From Chitinophaga eiseniae (GTDB lineage: Bacteria; Bacteroidota; Bacteroidia; Chitinophagales; Chitinophagaceae): a stretch of DNA of 64,000 nucleotides. Below, in pieces: positions 1-12,210 of the stretch. The notes beneath the pieces are model-generated. The model saw only the letters and a program-made list of their open reading frames with translations, had not been told where the DNA came from and did not search any database. Made by a program: the position numbers and the translations under genes. Positions within the stretch are counted from its first letter, which is position 1. Every line of letters starts with the position of its first letter. The stretch is from NCBI RefSeq assembly GCF_900167135.1, contig NZ_FUWZ01000002.1, forward strand, positions 708,651-772,650, in the 5' to 3' direction.

Positions 1-106
1 TGTCCTTGATCACTTTTACCGAACCATTGCCGGACATGGTATAGTCCTGCGCCATGGCCCAGCTACTTCCCAACAGGCAGCACACCAGGATGAATAATTT
101 TTGCAT
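1..106 (-). CDS. Exported protein, N-terminal fragment
   Basis: Reading the minus strand from an ATG at 106-104 gives about 35 codons before the window edge. The product begins MQKLFILVCCLLGSSWAMAQ, a typical signal peptide with a probable cleavage site after AQ, followed by a short polar stretch (DYTMSGNGSVK). The visible part is too short to place in a family. The gene lies 20 nt after the stop of deoC on the same strand, so it may be co-transcribed with it. Confidence 0.6.
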   Translation of the reverse strand, partial: MQKLFILVCCLLGSSWAMAQDYTMSGNGSVKVIKD

Positions 107-126
107 GAATACTGTATAATTAAAAA

Positions 127-801
127 TTAATAATCTGAATGAGCAGTGTCCTCTCCGCCTTCCTTCACAATCTGAACGCTGGCGCTGGCCCCTATGCGGG
201 TGGCGCCGGCTGCTATCAGCTCCGTTGCAAAAGCAAAGGTACGAATACCGCCGGATGCCTTAATCTGTATATTTTCGGGCAGATTGGCCCTCATCAGCTT
301 CACCGCTTCCACAGTAGCGCCTTTTTCAGCATAACCGGTAGAGGTTTTCACGAAATCCACCCCATATTTACTGTAGAGCTGGCAGCATTTGATGATTTCT
401 TCTTCCAATAATATGCCACTTTCGATGATCACCTTGATCACTTTTTTCTTTTCCCGGACGATATACATCAGGTTGGCGATCTCTTTTTCGAGATATTCCC
501 AGTCATTGTTTTTAATCGCGGAGATATTGATCACCACATCCAGCTCGTCGGCGCCGTCCACAATGGCCAGTACTGTTTCTGCCACTTTCGCTTCAATGGC
601 GGAATAACCGAAAGGAAACCCGATAACGGTGGCCACTTTGGTATTGGTGGCGCCCAGAAACTGTTTGGCTACTTTCACATAGGGCGGGGGTACGCAGGCC
701 GCGGCAAAATCGTATTCCACACATTCCATGCACAGCTTTTTAATATCTTCCAGCGTGGTCGTGGGTTTCAAAATCGTATGGTCAATGTATCCATTTATCA
801 T
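127..801 (-). CDS. deoC: Deoxyribose-phosphate aldolase
   Basis: This cytosolic class I aldolase cleaves 2-deoxyribose 5-phosphate to glyceraldehyde 3-phosphate and acetaldehyde in deoxynucleoside catabolism. The 224-residue length is normal for the family. The key residues are visible: Asp-88 in ADELDVVIN, the Schiff-base Lys-152 in DFVKTSTGY, and Lys-181 in IKASGGIR, which corresponds to the second active-site lysine of the Escherichia coli enzyme. The ATG at 801 gives MINGYIDHTILKP, matching the usual N-terminus (xxIDHTxLKP). No other nucleoside-catabolism gene is adjacent. Confidence 0.96.
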   Translation of the reverse strand: MINGYIDHTILKPTTTLEDIKKLCMECVEYDFAAACVPPPYVKVAKQFLGATNTKVATVIGFPFGYSAIEAKVAETVLAIVDGADELDVVINISAIKNNDWEYLEKEIANLMYIVREKKKVIKVIIESGILLEEEIIKCCQLYSKYGVDFVKTSTGYAEKGATVEAVKLMRANLPENIQIKASGGIRTFAFATELIAAGATRIGASASVQIVKEGGEDTAHSDY

Positions 802-809
802 GGGATAAA

Positions 810-837
810 ATTACGAATTACGAATTACGAATTACGA
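810..837. repeat. ATTACGA heptamer array, four copies
   Basis: Four perfect head-to-tail copies of the 7-nt unit ATTACGA lie between deoC and the four-helix-bundle gene. The array overlaps that gene's stop codon at 834-832. The same unit appears inverted at 1331-1351 and degenerate at 4687-4700, so it is a recurring intergenic repeat rather than a one-off. Confidence 0.9.
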
Positions 838-1205
838 ATTTGGGGTGGTTTTATTGTTGCGGCTTTTAATAGATTTTTGGATGGAGCCAATAATGCGGGC
901 TAGTTCTTCACTGTCTTTGAGCATTGACGCTGCTATTTTTTGTTCCAGAATTTGGGTATCTCTCAAGAGTTTTAGCCAAAAAATCGTTTCCCTGGTTTCT
1001 CTGCACGATATGTCCAGCTTATAGATAAAATCTCTTTGGGATGATGCCCCTACCGCTTCTTCAATATTTGCTCCTATAGAAGTACCGCTTTTTAATAACT
1101 GTCGCATTAAAACCTGTTCAGTCCCTTTCTTTTTCATATATAAGAATAACTTCACCGTTCTAATTCCAAACAAATAGCTTTTTCAAGAATAATATTTGGT
1201 TTCAT
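832..1205 (-). pseudogene. Four-helix bundle protein (S23/IVP family), apparent frameshift
   Basis: The continuous frame 832-1173 encodes a helical protein with the family signature region GTSIGANIEEA and a C-terminal run of helices, like the four-helix-bundle proteins first described from 23S rRNA intervening sequences. It has no ATG; its first possible start is a TTG at 1173. Further upstream an ATG at 1205 opens MKPNIILEK, the usual N-terminus of this family, but in another frame. Reading back from the main frame gives KSYLFGIRTVKLF, so the two halves join exactly if the A5 tract near 1180-1184 had one more A. This suggests a homopolymer deletion (real or a sequencing error) or slippage. 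The function of the family is not well defined. The ribosomal gene context is absent here. Confidence 0.7.
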
Positions 1206-1254
1206 CAAACAATGGTTAAAAAGTTAACAAAAAACAACCCTCTCCCAAAACAAC

Positions 1255-1308
1255 AAAAAAAGCGGACTATGGAAATCAACATCTAAAATGTCCAAATCCA
1301 TAATCCGC
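1255..1308 (-). terminator. Rho-independent terminator of secA
   Basis: Arms at 1262-1273 and 1297-1308 pair over 12 positions with one mismatch around a 23-nt loop. On the minus strand the hairpin is followed by a run of seven T (1261-1255). It lies about 50 nt past the secA stop. Confidence 0.75.
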
Positions 1309-1330
1309 CAATATTTCAAACGAACCCCGA

Positions 1331-1351
1331 ATTCGTAATCCGTAATTCGTA
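1331..1351. repeat. ATTCGTA heptamer array, three copies
   Basis: Three copies of ATTCGTA (the middle one is ATCCGTA) end five bases before the secA stop codon. They are in inverted orientation relative to the array at 810-837, so the four-helix-bundle gene is flanked by inverted copies of the same heptamer. Confidence 0.85.
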
Positions 1352-1356
1352 ATTGA

Positions 1357-4674
<3,318 letters not shown>

Positions 4675-5014
4675 GTTGAATGTTTAATTACGAATTACAA
4701 TTTTAGTTTCTGTAACATCTCCCCGTCCTGAAGCTATGTCAGTTGGTTTTTCCTTTCTACCAGCCTGTGGCACGGAAGCTGCGGGCGAAGTTGTTGGATA
4801 GACGGAGAATACCAGTTACTCAAATATTATGCTTGGAAAAGCAGGGCTGCCAAGCTGTCAGTTTTGTTGTAGCCGCTTTATCAAGGAGGGTAAAATTAGG
4901 AATAAATTCGGGGAAATGAAGGGATTTAGGCGGGAATTCCATCGATAGTTGAGAATAACGGACTTACAGGGAGGATATAGTAAAACTCCCTGCAAATCCG
5001 TCACATAAAGGGTT
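4675..5014. other. Intergenic region upstream of secA
   Basis: This 340-nt gap lies between the start of secA and the end of the SusC/D operon. It holds two heptamer-repeat units at 4687-4700 (ATTACGA, ATTACAA), just upstream of secA, and a 7-bp hairpin at 4967-4992 (CAGGGAG/CTCCCTG) that could end the SusC/D operon although no T tract follows. I found no convincing -7 box for secA and no supported gene. Confidence 0.6.
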
Positions 5015-6526
5015 TTATCTTTCGCGGTAGGCGAGGTCCACGATTTTACCCAGACCGGCATAACTCCAGGTAAGCTGTAGTTGTTCATTTCTGGCAGGTA
5101 TGCTGTACACACGGATGGCGCCATTTTCCGTGTCCGGCCGGGACGGGTCATAACTGCCCACTACCAGGGAGTTGGACAGGTTGATGTAAAACTCCTTCCC
5201 ATAGGAGTTAAAAAGCAGGCATTTCAGCACACTCACCCGCTCTGCCCCCAAATCGGCCATGAGTTTGGCTTTATTGGTAAAAACATCATATTCGTACACG
5301 CGGCCGCCGGCGGCATAGAACAAATACCCCAGCTGGTTACTGACAGCAAAGGCGGTCGCCTTGTCCAGTTCGGGTGCGTTGGTCATCTCTGTATAGTAGA
5401 CCTGTTTTATACCATTGCCGATATTCATACAGTAGGTGTAGAACTTACCGCCCTTGTCTTTCAGAACGGCATATACATCCCCCCAATTGTAGTTGGTATA
5501 GCTCATATACACCATGTCCCTGCCGGTACTGTAGGAGAACAGGTTGCCGTCCCGCAGGCTGCTGCAATTGGTGCCAAACATCGGGTCATGGGCTACAAAC
5601 CGCTGGTGGTCCTGATCATACAGCAAAGTGCCGCCAAAACCACAGGCGATGAAAGGCGCAGCCCTGAAGGGTGTTTTTTCTTCATCCACATAGTTGATCG
5701 GCGAACCGAAAGCCCCGCCCATAATCAGGAAGCGGTGGAAAACCCTGTCGCCTGCAATAACATAATCGACAGCAGGATACGATGCCGAATTAAAAAAATA
5801 GTCGGGCGCAAAATCCGTCCCTACCGGCGTCATCATCTCATACCGCACATTGTAGGTACTCTTCCAGGTCAGCGACTCCCCGTCGATCTTTTCAAGTCCT
5901 TCCCCGGAACGGAGATAAAACTGGTTGTTAATCGAACGGTAGGCAAACACCAGTTGCTTCGGCTGGCGCCGCACCGGTATGCCCGCATTCGTAAAGCTCA
6001 GTACATCTGTTATCAGCTTGTCCTTGTCCCCAAGGCGGGCCACCATATCCAGCCGGGTTCCGCCCTTCACGTCACAGAGGGCCACCCAGCCCTGGTAAAC
6101 GGCAGACTGCACCACCAGCTTAAACTGTTTAAACCATTCCACGCCGGTCTGTTTATCTTTCACCCGGTAGAAAACATCATAAGGAGCGGGCCTTAACTTC
6201 ACCGGGTATGCCAGGCTATGACCGGTACCAATCAACACGAGGGGCTCATCTCCAATAATGCGGGCGACATTTTCAATAAGCGCCTCCCAGCGGTAACTGT
6301 AACGGCCGGTATCCCCGTTTACCTCCGTGGCCAGGATCTGCGGCACAATACGCAATGTGTCGCCATACAATACAGGATAGTTATTGGCGACGCCCGTAAT
6401 ACTGTCTACCTGGTTGATCTCATGGTAGTCATAATTGCCAAGATCTTTATAACAGGCAGTAAAACACAGGCTCAAAAGAAATCCGCCCAGTAATAACTGA
6501 ATATAATTTGTTTTCATTCTTTTCAT
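5015..6526 (-). CDS. PKD-like family lipoprotein (SusE-like position)
   Basis: A 503-residue probable surface lipoprotein. The N-terminus has a signal peptide with lipobox LCFTAC followed by YKDLGNYDYHEIN, the start typical of the PKD-like lipoprotein family found next to SusC/SusD pairs. An Ig/PKD-like segment occupies about residues 30-140. The rest, rich in aromatic beta-strand stretches such as GCGFGGTLLYD-like and YMSYTNYNWGDVYA regions, resembles a propeller-like repeat domain. It is the last gene of the operon, 2 nt after the DUF4843 gene. A role as an accessory ligand-binding lipoprotein is inferred from position. ATG at 6526 or the ATG three codons later are both possible starts. Confidence 0.75.
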   Translation of the reverse strand: MKRMKTNYIQLLLGGFLLSLCFTACYKDLGNYDYHEINQVDSITGVANNYPVLYGDTLRIVPQILATEVNGDTGRYSYRWEALIENVARIIGDEPLVLIGTGHSLAYPVKLRPAPYDVFYRVKDKQTGVEWFKQFKLVVQSAVYQGWVALCDVKGGTRLDMVARLGDKDKLITDVLSFTNAGIPVRRQPKQLVFAYRSINNQFYLRSGEGLEKIDGESLTWKSTYNVRYEMMTPVGTDFAPDYFFNSASYPAVDYVIAGDRVFHRFLIMGGAFGSPINYVDEEKTPFRAAPFIACGFGGTLLYDQDHQRFVAHDPMFGTNCSSLRDGNLFSYSTGRDMVYMSYTNYNWGDVYAVLKDKGGKFYTYCMNIGNGIKQVYYTEMTNAPELDKATAFAVSNQLGYLFYAAGGRVYEYDVFTNKAKLMADLGAERVSVLKCLLFNSYGKEFYINLSNSLVVGSYDPSRPDTENGAIRVYSIPARNEQLQLTWSYAGLGKIVDLAYRER

Positions 6527-6528
6527 TT

Positions 6529-7296
6529 TTACTGCATGTATTTACCCAGTTTCATCGGGGTGCCGTCGTCTTCCAATACAGGAGTACCGGCAGCTTCCAT
6601 GTCTTTGAGATATATTTTCAGATAATTGGCGTAAAAATTAGTAGCGCCGGGGTCTGCATTGGTGAGCTTAGTATACAGCTCCTGCACGGAAAGCTCCAGC
6701 AATTCGCTCATCAGCAACATTTTTTTTGTGGAGAACGGCCCGTAAAAATCGTCGTACCATCCCCTGGCAGGCTTGTTCAGCTTATTATCCACCATAATCA
6801 CGTGTTTGACCAGGGAGGTAAACAGATGATTGTTTTTGTCTTTCACCAGCACCTGCAGGCGGGTATGGAACTGATCATTAGGCTCCAGCTGCAGGGTAAT
6901 GGAAAAAGTCCGTTTAGCCATATCCGGAGTTTTGTGCATCACCACCGGAATATAACAGTTCACACTGTCTGCCGGCACTACCAGCCTGGCAGGCAGCTCA
7001 TAATGTGTATGGAGTACAGCTGCATTGGCACTGGTATCCACGACCCGGTAGCTGACAATTCGTTCATGCTTCACCGGTACACCCAGCGTAGCTACCTTCA
7101 GCACCACTGTAGTGTCTTCGGTGGCCGGCGTATAAGCAAAGGTGACGATGGAGGTATCGTAGGTAACATTATCTCTTACCACTGAGAAATACACATCGTC
7201 ATCAGTGGAATAGAAAGGTGTATCCGCTTTTTGGCAGGCTGCCAGCAAAAGCAGGAGCAGCGCTGTACCGGCGAGATATCGGAGCGTACTGATCAT
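6529..7296 (-). CDS. DUF4843 domain lipoprotein
   Basis: A 255-residue lipoprotein with signal peptide and lipobox LLLAACQKAD. The segment starting DDDVYFSVVRDN near residue 33 and the following beta-rich region match DUF4843, a family almost always encoded between SusD and a PKD-like lipoprotein. No biochemical role is established. It starts 14 nt after the SusD gene on the same strand, so translation is probably coupled. Surface exposure and ligand binding are inferences from the operon. Confidence 0.8.
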   Translation of the reverse strand: MISTLRYLAGTALLLLLLAACQKADTPFYSTDDDVYFSVVRDNVTYDTSIVTFAYTPATEDTTVVLKVATLGVPVKHERIVSYRVVDTSANAAVLHTHYELPARLVVPADSVNCYIPVVMHKTPDMAKRTFSITLQLEPNDQFHTRLQVLVKDKNNHLFTSLVKHVIMVDNKLNKPARGWYDDFYGPFSTKKMLLMSELLELSVQELYTKLTNADPGATNFYANYLKIYLKDMEAAGTPVLEDDGTPMKLGKYMQ

Positions 7297-7310
7297 AACA
7301 ATAAGTTGAA

Positions 7311-8756
7311 TTAGTTTCTGAATCGGGATTCGTCCAGCGGAATAGGCAGCACGTATTTTTGCCTGTTCATAGCGATAGTACCGCTGCCGGTGCCTCCCGG
7401 CAAACTGGCGGTATTGTTCCGCTTATAATAGAAAAACATCTGTCCTTCTCCGTAAAACTCCCGTTTATAATCTTTCAGCAGTTCGGCAGCGAAGTTGGCG
7501 TTACCGGCTACATCACTGATACCCCGGTTACGGCGTACCATGTTCAGGTATTCAATGCCGGCGGCCGGGTCGGGTGTGCATTCCGCTGCAATGAAGCACA
7601 TTTCAGACATCCGTATCATCGGTATCAGGTTATTGAAACGGGCAGCGCTGTTTTCTATGTCTGCATATTTGAAAAAACAACGATAGTTCTTCAGATTAGA
7701 ACCGGGTATCAACCACGAACTGCCGTAACGGAAATCGTTCGTATTACTTTCATACTCGGAAGTCAGCCGGTTCTGGGCAGCCGTCAGGATCTGGTCATCC
7801 TTCAGCGCAGGATCAAAGTACCCCCTATATTTAACCGGCCGACGGCTATCCTGCAAGGTAAACAGCAGCTCACCGGAAAACACGCGGTTGGGATTACGCG
7901 GATCACTCAGCACCTCGCTCAGCTTTACAAACGGGAATACGCCACTGCCACCGGTAATCACCTCCGATGCATACTTCAGCGCGCTGACTTTATCCCTTCT
8001 GTATAAACATACCCGCGCCTTTAGCGCTTTTACCGCGTAATAGTTCATGCGCATGTTCCGGTAACTCCAGGCAACACCTTCATGGCTCTCTTCTTTGTCC
8101 AGCGTAGCGCCCGTGAGTACAGGATCATCTGCCAGCAACGATTCCGCAGCATCCAGATCGGCCAATACCTTTTCTATAAACACGTTGCCATTGAGATAAG
8201 CTTCAAAGTTGGTAGTAAAGGAGGTATAATAAGGCAGGCTGGCAGCCGTAGAATCCTGCAGGTACACCGGACCGAACAACCGGAACAGATCAAAGTGTAT
8301 CAGTGCCCGCAATGCCAGGGCTTCCCCTTTTGCCCAGGAATAATGCTTACCGGCAAACACATTTTTTCTTTCGTCGATAACAGAGAGTATCTTGTTGATA
8401 TTAGCCACTGTCTTATACATACTCCCCCAGGTATTGCCAAAAAGAGATTGCACTTCTGTCTCCGTATATTGATAAGAGGCCAGTTTGTACAAGCTATGTC
8501 CGCCACCGACATTATAGCGCTGTGCCAGTACTTCTGTCATCTGCATGGTCATCTGACCACCGTAGGACTTTTCATCCGTCATATCGAGGTAAACGCCGTT
8601 GAGTGCCGTCATGAAGCCGGTCTCATTGTTCAGCAATGTGTTTTCTATGACTTTATCACGGGGTTTTACATCCAGCCATTTTTTGCAGGAGGCGCCTGTA
8701 AAAGCCACCAGTATAAGTACGCTGAAGAATATACGTTGTTTCATTTTTTCTTTCAT
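7311..8756 (-). CDS. SusD/RagB family nutrient-binding lipoprotein
   Basis: A 481-residue outer-membrane lipoprotein that forms the lid of the SusC transporter. The lipobox is FTGASCKKW, followed by the SusD hallmark LDVKPRDKVIEN and NETGFMTALNGVYLDM. Helical TPR-like segments and the conserved C-terminal region with REFYGEGQMFFYYKRN and YVLPIPLDE are all present. The start could be the first ATG or MKQRIFF four codons later. It lies 7 nt after SusC. The substrate cannot be read from the sequence, since no degradative enzyme is encoded in the operon. Confidence 0.95.
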   Translation of the reverse strand: MKEKMKQRIFFSVLILVAFTGASCKKWLDVKPRDKVIENTLLNNETGFMTALNGVYLDMTDEKSYGGQMTMQMTEVLAQRYNVGGGHSLYKLASYQYTETEVQSLFGNTWGSMYKTVANINKILSVIDERKNVFAGKHYSWAKGEALALRALIHFDLFRLFGPVYLQDSTAASLPYYTSFTTNFEAYLNGNVFIEKVLADLDAAESLLADDPVLTGATLDKEESHEGVAWSYRNMRMNYYAVKALKARVCLYRRDKVSALKYASEVITGGSGVFPFVKLSEVLSDPRNPNRVFSGELLFTLQDSRRPVKYRGYFDPALKDDQILTAAQNRLTSEYESNTNDFRYGSSWLIPGSNLKNYRCFFKYADIENSAARFNNLIPMIRMSEMCFIAAECTPDPAAGIEYLNMVRRNRGISDVAGNANFAAELLKDYKREFYGEGQMFFYYKRNNTASLPGGTGSGTIAMNRQKYVLPIPLDESRFRN

Positions 8757-8763
8757 TTAGTGA

Positions 8764-11700
8764 TTAAAATCCGGCACTTACAGAGAAAGAAACCGTATTG
8801 GCAAAAGGATAATCGATACCGCGCTCCCGCTTGATGGTCGACAAGCGGAAGATGTCGTTCATGTAAGCATTCACCCGCAGATAGGACATCCGCCAGCGTC
8901 TTACCATACCGTTGGTAAATTCATATCCTACATTAATGGATTCTCCGGCCAGTATATTCTCCCGTTGCACGAAGCGGGAAGTCATTGGCGGGATATTGGC
9001 GGCAATAGCCTCGGTGTTCAGTGTCATTGAGATAGCCCTGAACCTGGCAATATCGCCGGGTTTTCTCCACCGGTCATACAAAGCGCGGCGGTCCTGGTTC
9101 TGCAGGATATCGTTGGAATTGATGTTCTCCACTTTATCATACAGCGCTTCATTGAAAACATCAGCCCCCATGCGGTACCGCAGATAAACACCTACCGTAA
9201 ATCCTTTGTAACTGAAGTTGGTACCGGCAATGCCTTCCAGCCTGGGACGGGCGTCTCCCACTACCACTTCGTCATCTGCATCATAGTTGAATGTCAGGGA
9301 GCCGTCTTTTTTGATCAGCACTTCTCTTCCGGTGCCCGGGTCAATGCCGGCGGAACGCACGGCCCAGATAGCCGTAGGGCTGCCGCCATCGTAGTAACGT
9401 TCCAGGTTTTTGGAGCGGTTCTCTTTATTGAGTACATCCAGGCTATTGCCCATATTACCGTAGCGGGCATTCTCATGCTTTGCGGAAAAGTTAATGCTCC
9501 AGTTGATCCGCTCCTGCGGCCGGTACCAGGGCGACACGCTGAACATGAAGTTGTAGCCGTTGCCTACCTGTTTTCCAAGGTTGGTAAGGTAGGTGCTGGT
9601 ACCAACAGAAGACGGCAGGCTGATCTTAGCCACCAGTGGGTCTGTGATACGGTTATATACATCGATGTTCAGACGCAGGCGGTTATTGATCAGAATAATG
9701 TCGGCGCCGATGTTTTTGTCCAGGGTTTTCTGCCATAACAGGTTCGGGTTACCAAATGCATCGATAATGGCGCCGATCCCGAAATCATTGACCACCCTGG
9801 TATTATAACGGTAAGTAGTAAACGACTGGTAAGTGGAGAAATTCTGGTTGCCCGGCGTACCGATAGAGCCGCGTAATTTCAGAAAATTGATCCAGGCCAC
9901 TTCCTGTAACATGGGTTCTTTATGCAGGTTCCAGGATAAGCCCACTGACCAGGAGGTGGTAAAGAAATGGTTGGACCCAAATACGGAAGAGCCATCCAGG
10001 CGGAAATTCACATCGGCCATATAACGCTCATCCAGCATATAGCCTGCGTTGAGGTAGGCGCTGGTGCTACGGGTAGTAGACTCCGAAGAGGAGGACTTAT
10101 CGCCCAAAGGATAACCGGTCGCAAAAGCGGGGGAAGATACGCCGGGAGGCAGCCCGATGACCCTGTACCCTTCGCCGGTATTACGAAACTGCTGGAATTT
10201 CCAACCGCCTACGGCGTTGATCTGGTGACGGTTGTTGATCAGCTTTCCATATATGGCGGTCAGCTCACCGTCGTAGTTAAAGACGGAGGTCTGTAACCCT
10301 TCATAGCTACCTCTTTCTGTGGGTACTTTTTTCAGGAAAGTAGTATGACGGGCATCTGTATATATCTCTTGTTTTCCGTCTTCTTTTGTGATCCCCAGGC
10401 GTCCTCTCACACGAAAGTCCCTGTTCAGCTCCCATTCGGCCATAAAATTGTTGACCACACTGAAATTGCGGGTCACATTATAGTTACCCAGGGAAGCATT
10501 CCACAACGGGTTGGTAGTAGTATCTGTCCCGTTTCCTCCGTCGGCGCGTTGTTCAAGATAAGGCTGCAGGCTGCCTGTTTCATCCCGTTTCCGGTAATAG
10601 GGACTCGCCTGCGCAAAATCCTGGAAAGAGCCATAGGGAGATTCTTTTGCAGTAAAGAAATTAAGGGACAGGTTATTGTTAAAACTGAGTTTTTTTCTGC
10701 GATATACCAGTTTGATATTAGCGCCGCCGATATCGCGGCCGGAGCCTTTCATGACGCCATTGATCTTTTTATAGTTGACTCCGGCGCTGTAGCGCATCTG
10801 GTTATCACCACCTTCGGCATAGAGCGAATGCCCGGTGGTAAAGCCGGTACGCACCGGCTCGCTGAGCCAGTAGGTATTTACGCCACGTTTTACTTCCGCC
10901 AGGCGCTCGCTGTAAGCTTTATCCAGTTCTTTCTGCCGCAGCTGCGAATAATCGGAGACGGACCGGAACCTTCCGGAGATGCGTTCGAATTCCAGTTTCT
11001 CCTCTGCATTCATCAGGTTATAATCATGCAGATCAGGGACGGTAACACTGTTATCTGTCGTATAATACACCCGCAGTTCACCGGGTTTCGGTTTCTTCGT
11101 TTCGATAACGATCACCCCGTTGGCGGCTTTGGAACCATAGATAGCGGTAGATGCCGCATCTTTCAGGATGGTCACGCTCTCCACACGGTTGATGTCCAGG
11201 TCTATGATGGTACGCAGGTTGGTTTCAAAACCATCGAGGATAAACAGTGGTTGGTTAGGATCCGTACCGAACTGCTCTTTCAGGCCCAGCACACTGGTTT
11301 TGCCACGTATTTCCAGGTTGGGCATCACGTTGGGATTAGAGCCCATCAGGTTATTTTCGAATACGGTAAAGGCAGGATCGAGCGAGCGAAGGCTCTGCAC
11401 AATGTTCTGGTTGCCTATCTGTTTCAGTTCTTTGGCGGTGTAGGTAGAAGCAGAACCGGTAAAACTTTCTTTTGTTCGTTCATAGATGCCTGTTACCACT
11501 ACCTCTTTGATCTTTGACGCGTCTTCATCGAGAATGATGTTGGAAGCGCCTCTTACCGGCACTTCCACGGTTTTATAGCCTACGAAGCTGACTACCAGCA
11601 CGTCGCTGGCGCTGACAGTGATCTCAAATTTCCCCGAAGGATCGGTATGGGTGCCCTGTGGTTTTCCTTTTACCCGGATAGTGACGCCCGGTATCTGTTG

Positions 11701-12150
11701 CAGGTTGCCTTTGCTGTCGCGCAGGGACACAGAGCCCCTGACGCGGATGGTCTGGTCCTGTTCCTGGCGGGCCATCACCGCTACCGCCGTTGTGCGGGCA
11801 GGCGCGCTTTTTACGATCACCTGGTTTCCCACAACGGTGTACTGTACGTCGTCATGAAAGATGTCATGCAATACATTTTTCAGCACGGCGCCGTTGGCCC
11901 GGATGGTGACAGCCTGGGCTTTGTTGATCTGGCTGCCGTCGTACACAAAGTTCAGATTGGTTTGTTTTTCGATTTCTGACAGTACAACAGCTATAGGTTG
12001 GTTATTGGCTTTCACAGTTACTTTCCGGTTCAGCGGGGAAGTGTCCTGCGCTCTTGCCGGCGAAGCCGACAGGAGAATGGCAGCCATTGCCAGGGGGTGG
12101 TACATACGCATCCCGCAACGGGCAATGCACCGTAGGTAATTTTTTCTCAT
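8764..12150 (-). CDS. SusC/RagA TonB-linked outer-membrane transporter with STN domain
   Basis: This 1128-residue TonB-dependent channel imports a substrate captured by SusD. The order is signal peptide (to about 34), an STN/secretin-TonB short domain (about 42-115, VTVKANNQPIAVVLSEIEK), a carboxypeptidase-regulatory-like beta-sandwich (about 130-215), the plug (about 225-350, with KDAASTAIYGSKAANGVI) and a 22-strand barrel ending in aromatic SFSVSAGF. The STN domain is the part that, in FecA-type systems, contacts a FecR anti-sigma factor. The adjacent FecR and sigma genes therefore imply substrate-induced transcription of this operon. Confidence 0.96.
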   Translation of the reverse strand: MRKNYLRCIARCGMRMYHPLAMAAILLSASPARAQDTSPLNRKVTVKANNQPIAVVLSEIEKQTNLNFVYDGSQINKAQAVTIRANGAVLKNVLHDIFHDDVQYTVVGNQVIVKSAPARTTAVAVMARQEQDQTIRVRGSVSLRDSKGNLQQIPGVTIRVKGKPQGTHTDPSGKFEITVSASDVLVVSFVGYKTVEVPVRGASNIILDEDASKIKEVVVTGIYERTKESFTGSASTYTAKELKQIGNQNIVQSLRSLDPAFTVFENNLMGSNPNVMPNLEIRGKTSVLGLKEQFGTDPNQPLFILDGFETNLRTIIDLDINRVESVTILKDAASTAIYGSKAANGVIVIETKKPKPGELRVYYTTDNSVTVPDLHDYNLMNAEEKLEFERISGRFRSVSDYSQLRQKELDKAYSERLAEVKRGVNTYWLSEPVRTGFTTGHSLYAEGGDNQMRYSAGVNYKKINGVMKGSGRDIGGANIKLVYRRKKLSFNNNLSLNFFTAKESPYGSFQDFAQASPYYRKRDETGSLQPYLEQRADGGNGTDTTTNPLWNASLGNYNVTRNFSVVNNFMAEWELNRDFRVRGRLGITKEDGKQEIYTDARHTTFLKKVPTERGSYEGLQTSVFNYDGELTAIYGKLINNRHQINAVGGWKFQQFRNTGEGYRVIGLPPGVSSPAFATGYPLGDKSSSSESTTRSTSAYLNAGYMLDERYMADVNFRLDGSSVFGSNHFFTTSWSVGLSWNLHKEPMLQEVAWINFLKLRGSIGTPGNQNFSTYQSFTTYRYNTRVVNDFGIGAIIDAFGNPNLLWQKTLDKNIGADIILINNRLRLNIDVYNRITDPLVAKISLPSSVGTSTYLTNLGKQVGNGYNFMFSVSPWYRPQERINWSINFSAKHENARYGNMGNSLDVLNKENRSKNLERYYDGGSPTAIWAVRSAGIDPGTGREVLIKKDGSLTFNYDADDEVVVGDARPRLEGIAGTNFSYKGFTVGVYLRYRMGADVFNEALYDKVENINSNDILQNQDRRALYDRWRKPGDIARFRAISMTLNTEAIAANIPPMTSRFVQRENILAGESINVGYEFTNGMVRRWRMSYLRVNAYMNDIFRLSTIKRERGIDYPFANTVSFSVSAGF

Positions 12151-12210
12151 GGCTAAGGCGTTTTAGCTTCTGGCTAAAGCATTTTGGTTGGTAATAATGG
12201 TTCTTATGCG

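Noticed and set aside
810..1351. CRISPR-like array
   Set aside because: The 7-nt unit is far too short, and there are no spacers or cas genes.
4750..4810. Short minus-strand stretch reading RLSNNFARSFRATGW then stop
   Set aside because: It looks like the end of a protein, but the frame is blocked by a stop just upstream, and 15 codons are not enough to call a gene remnant.
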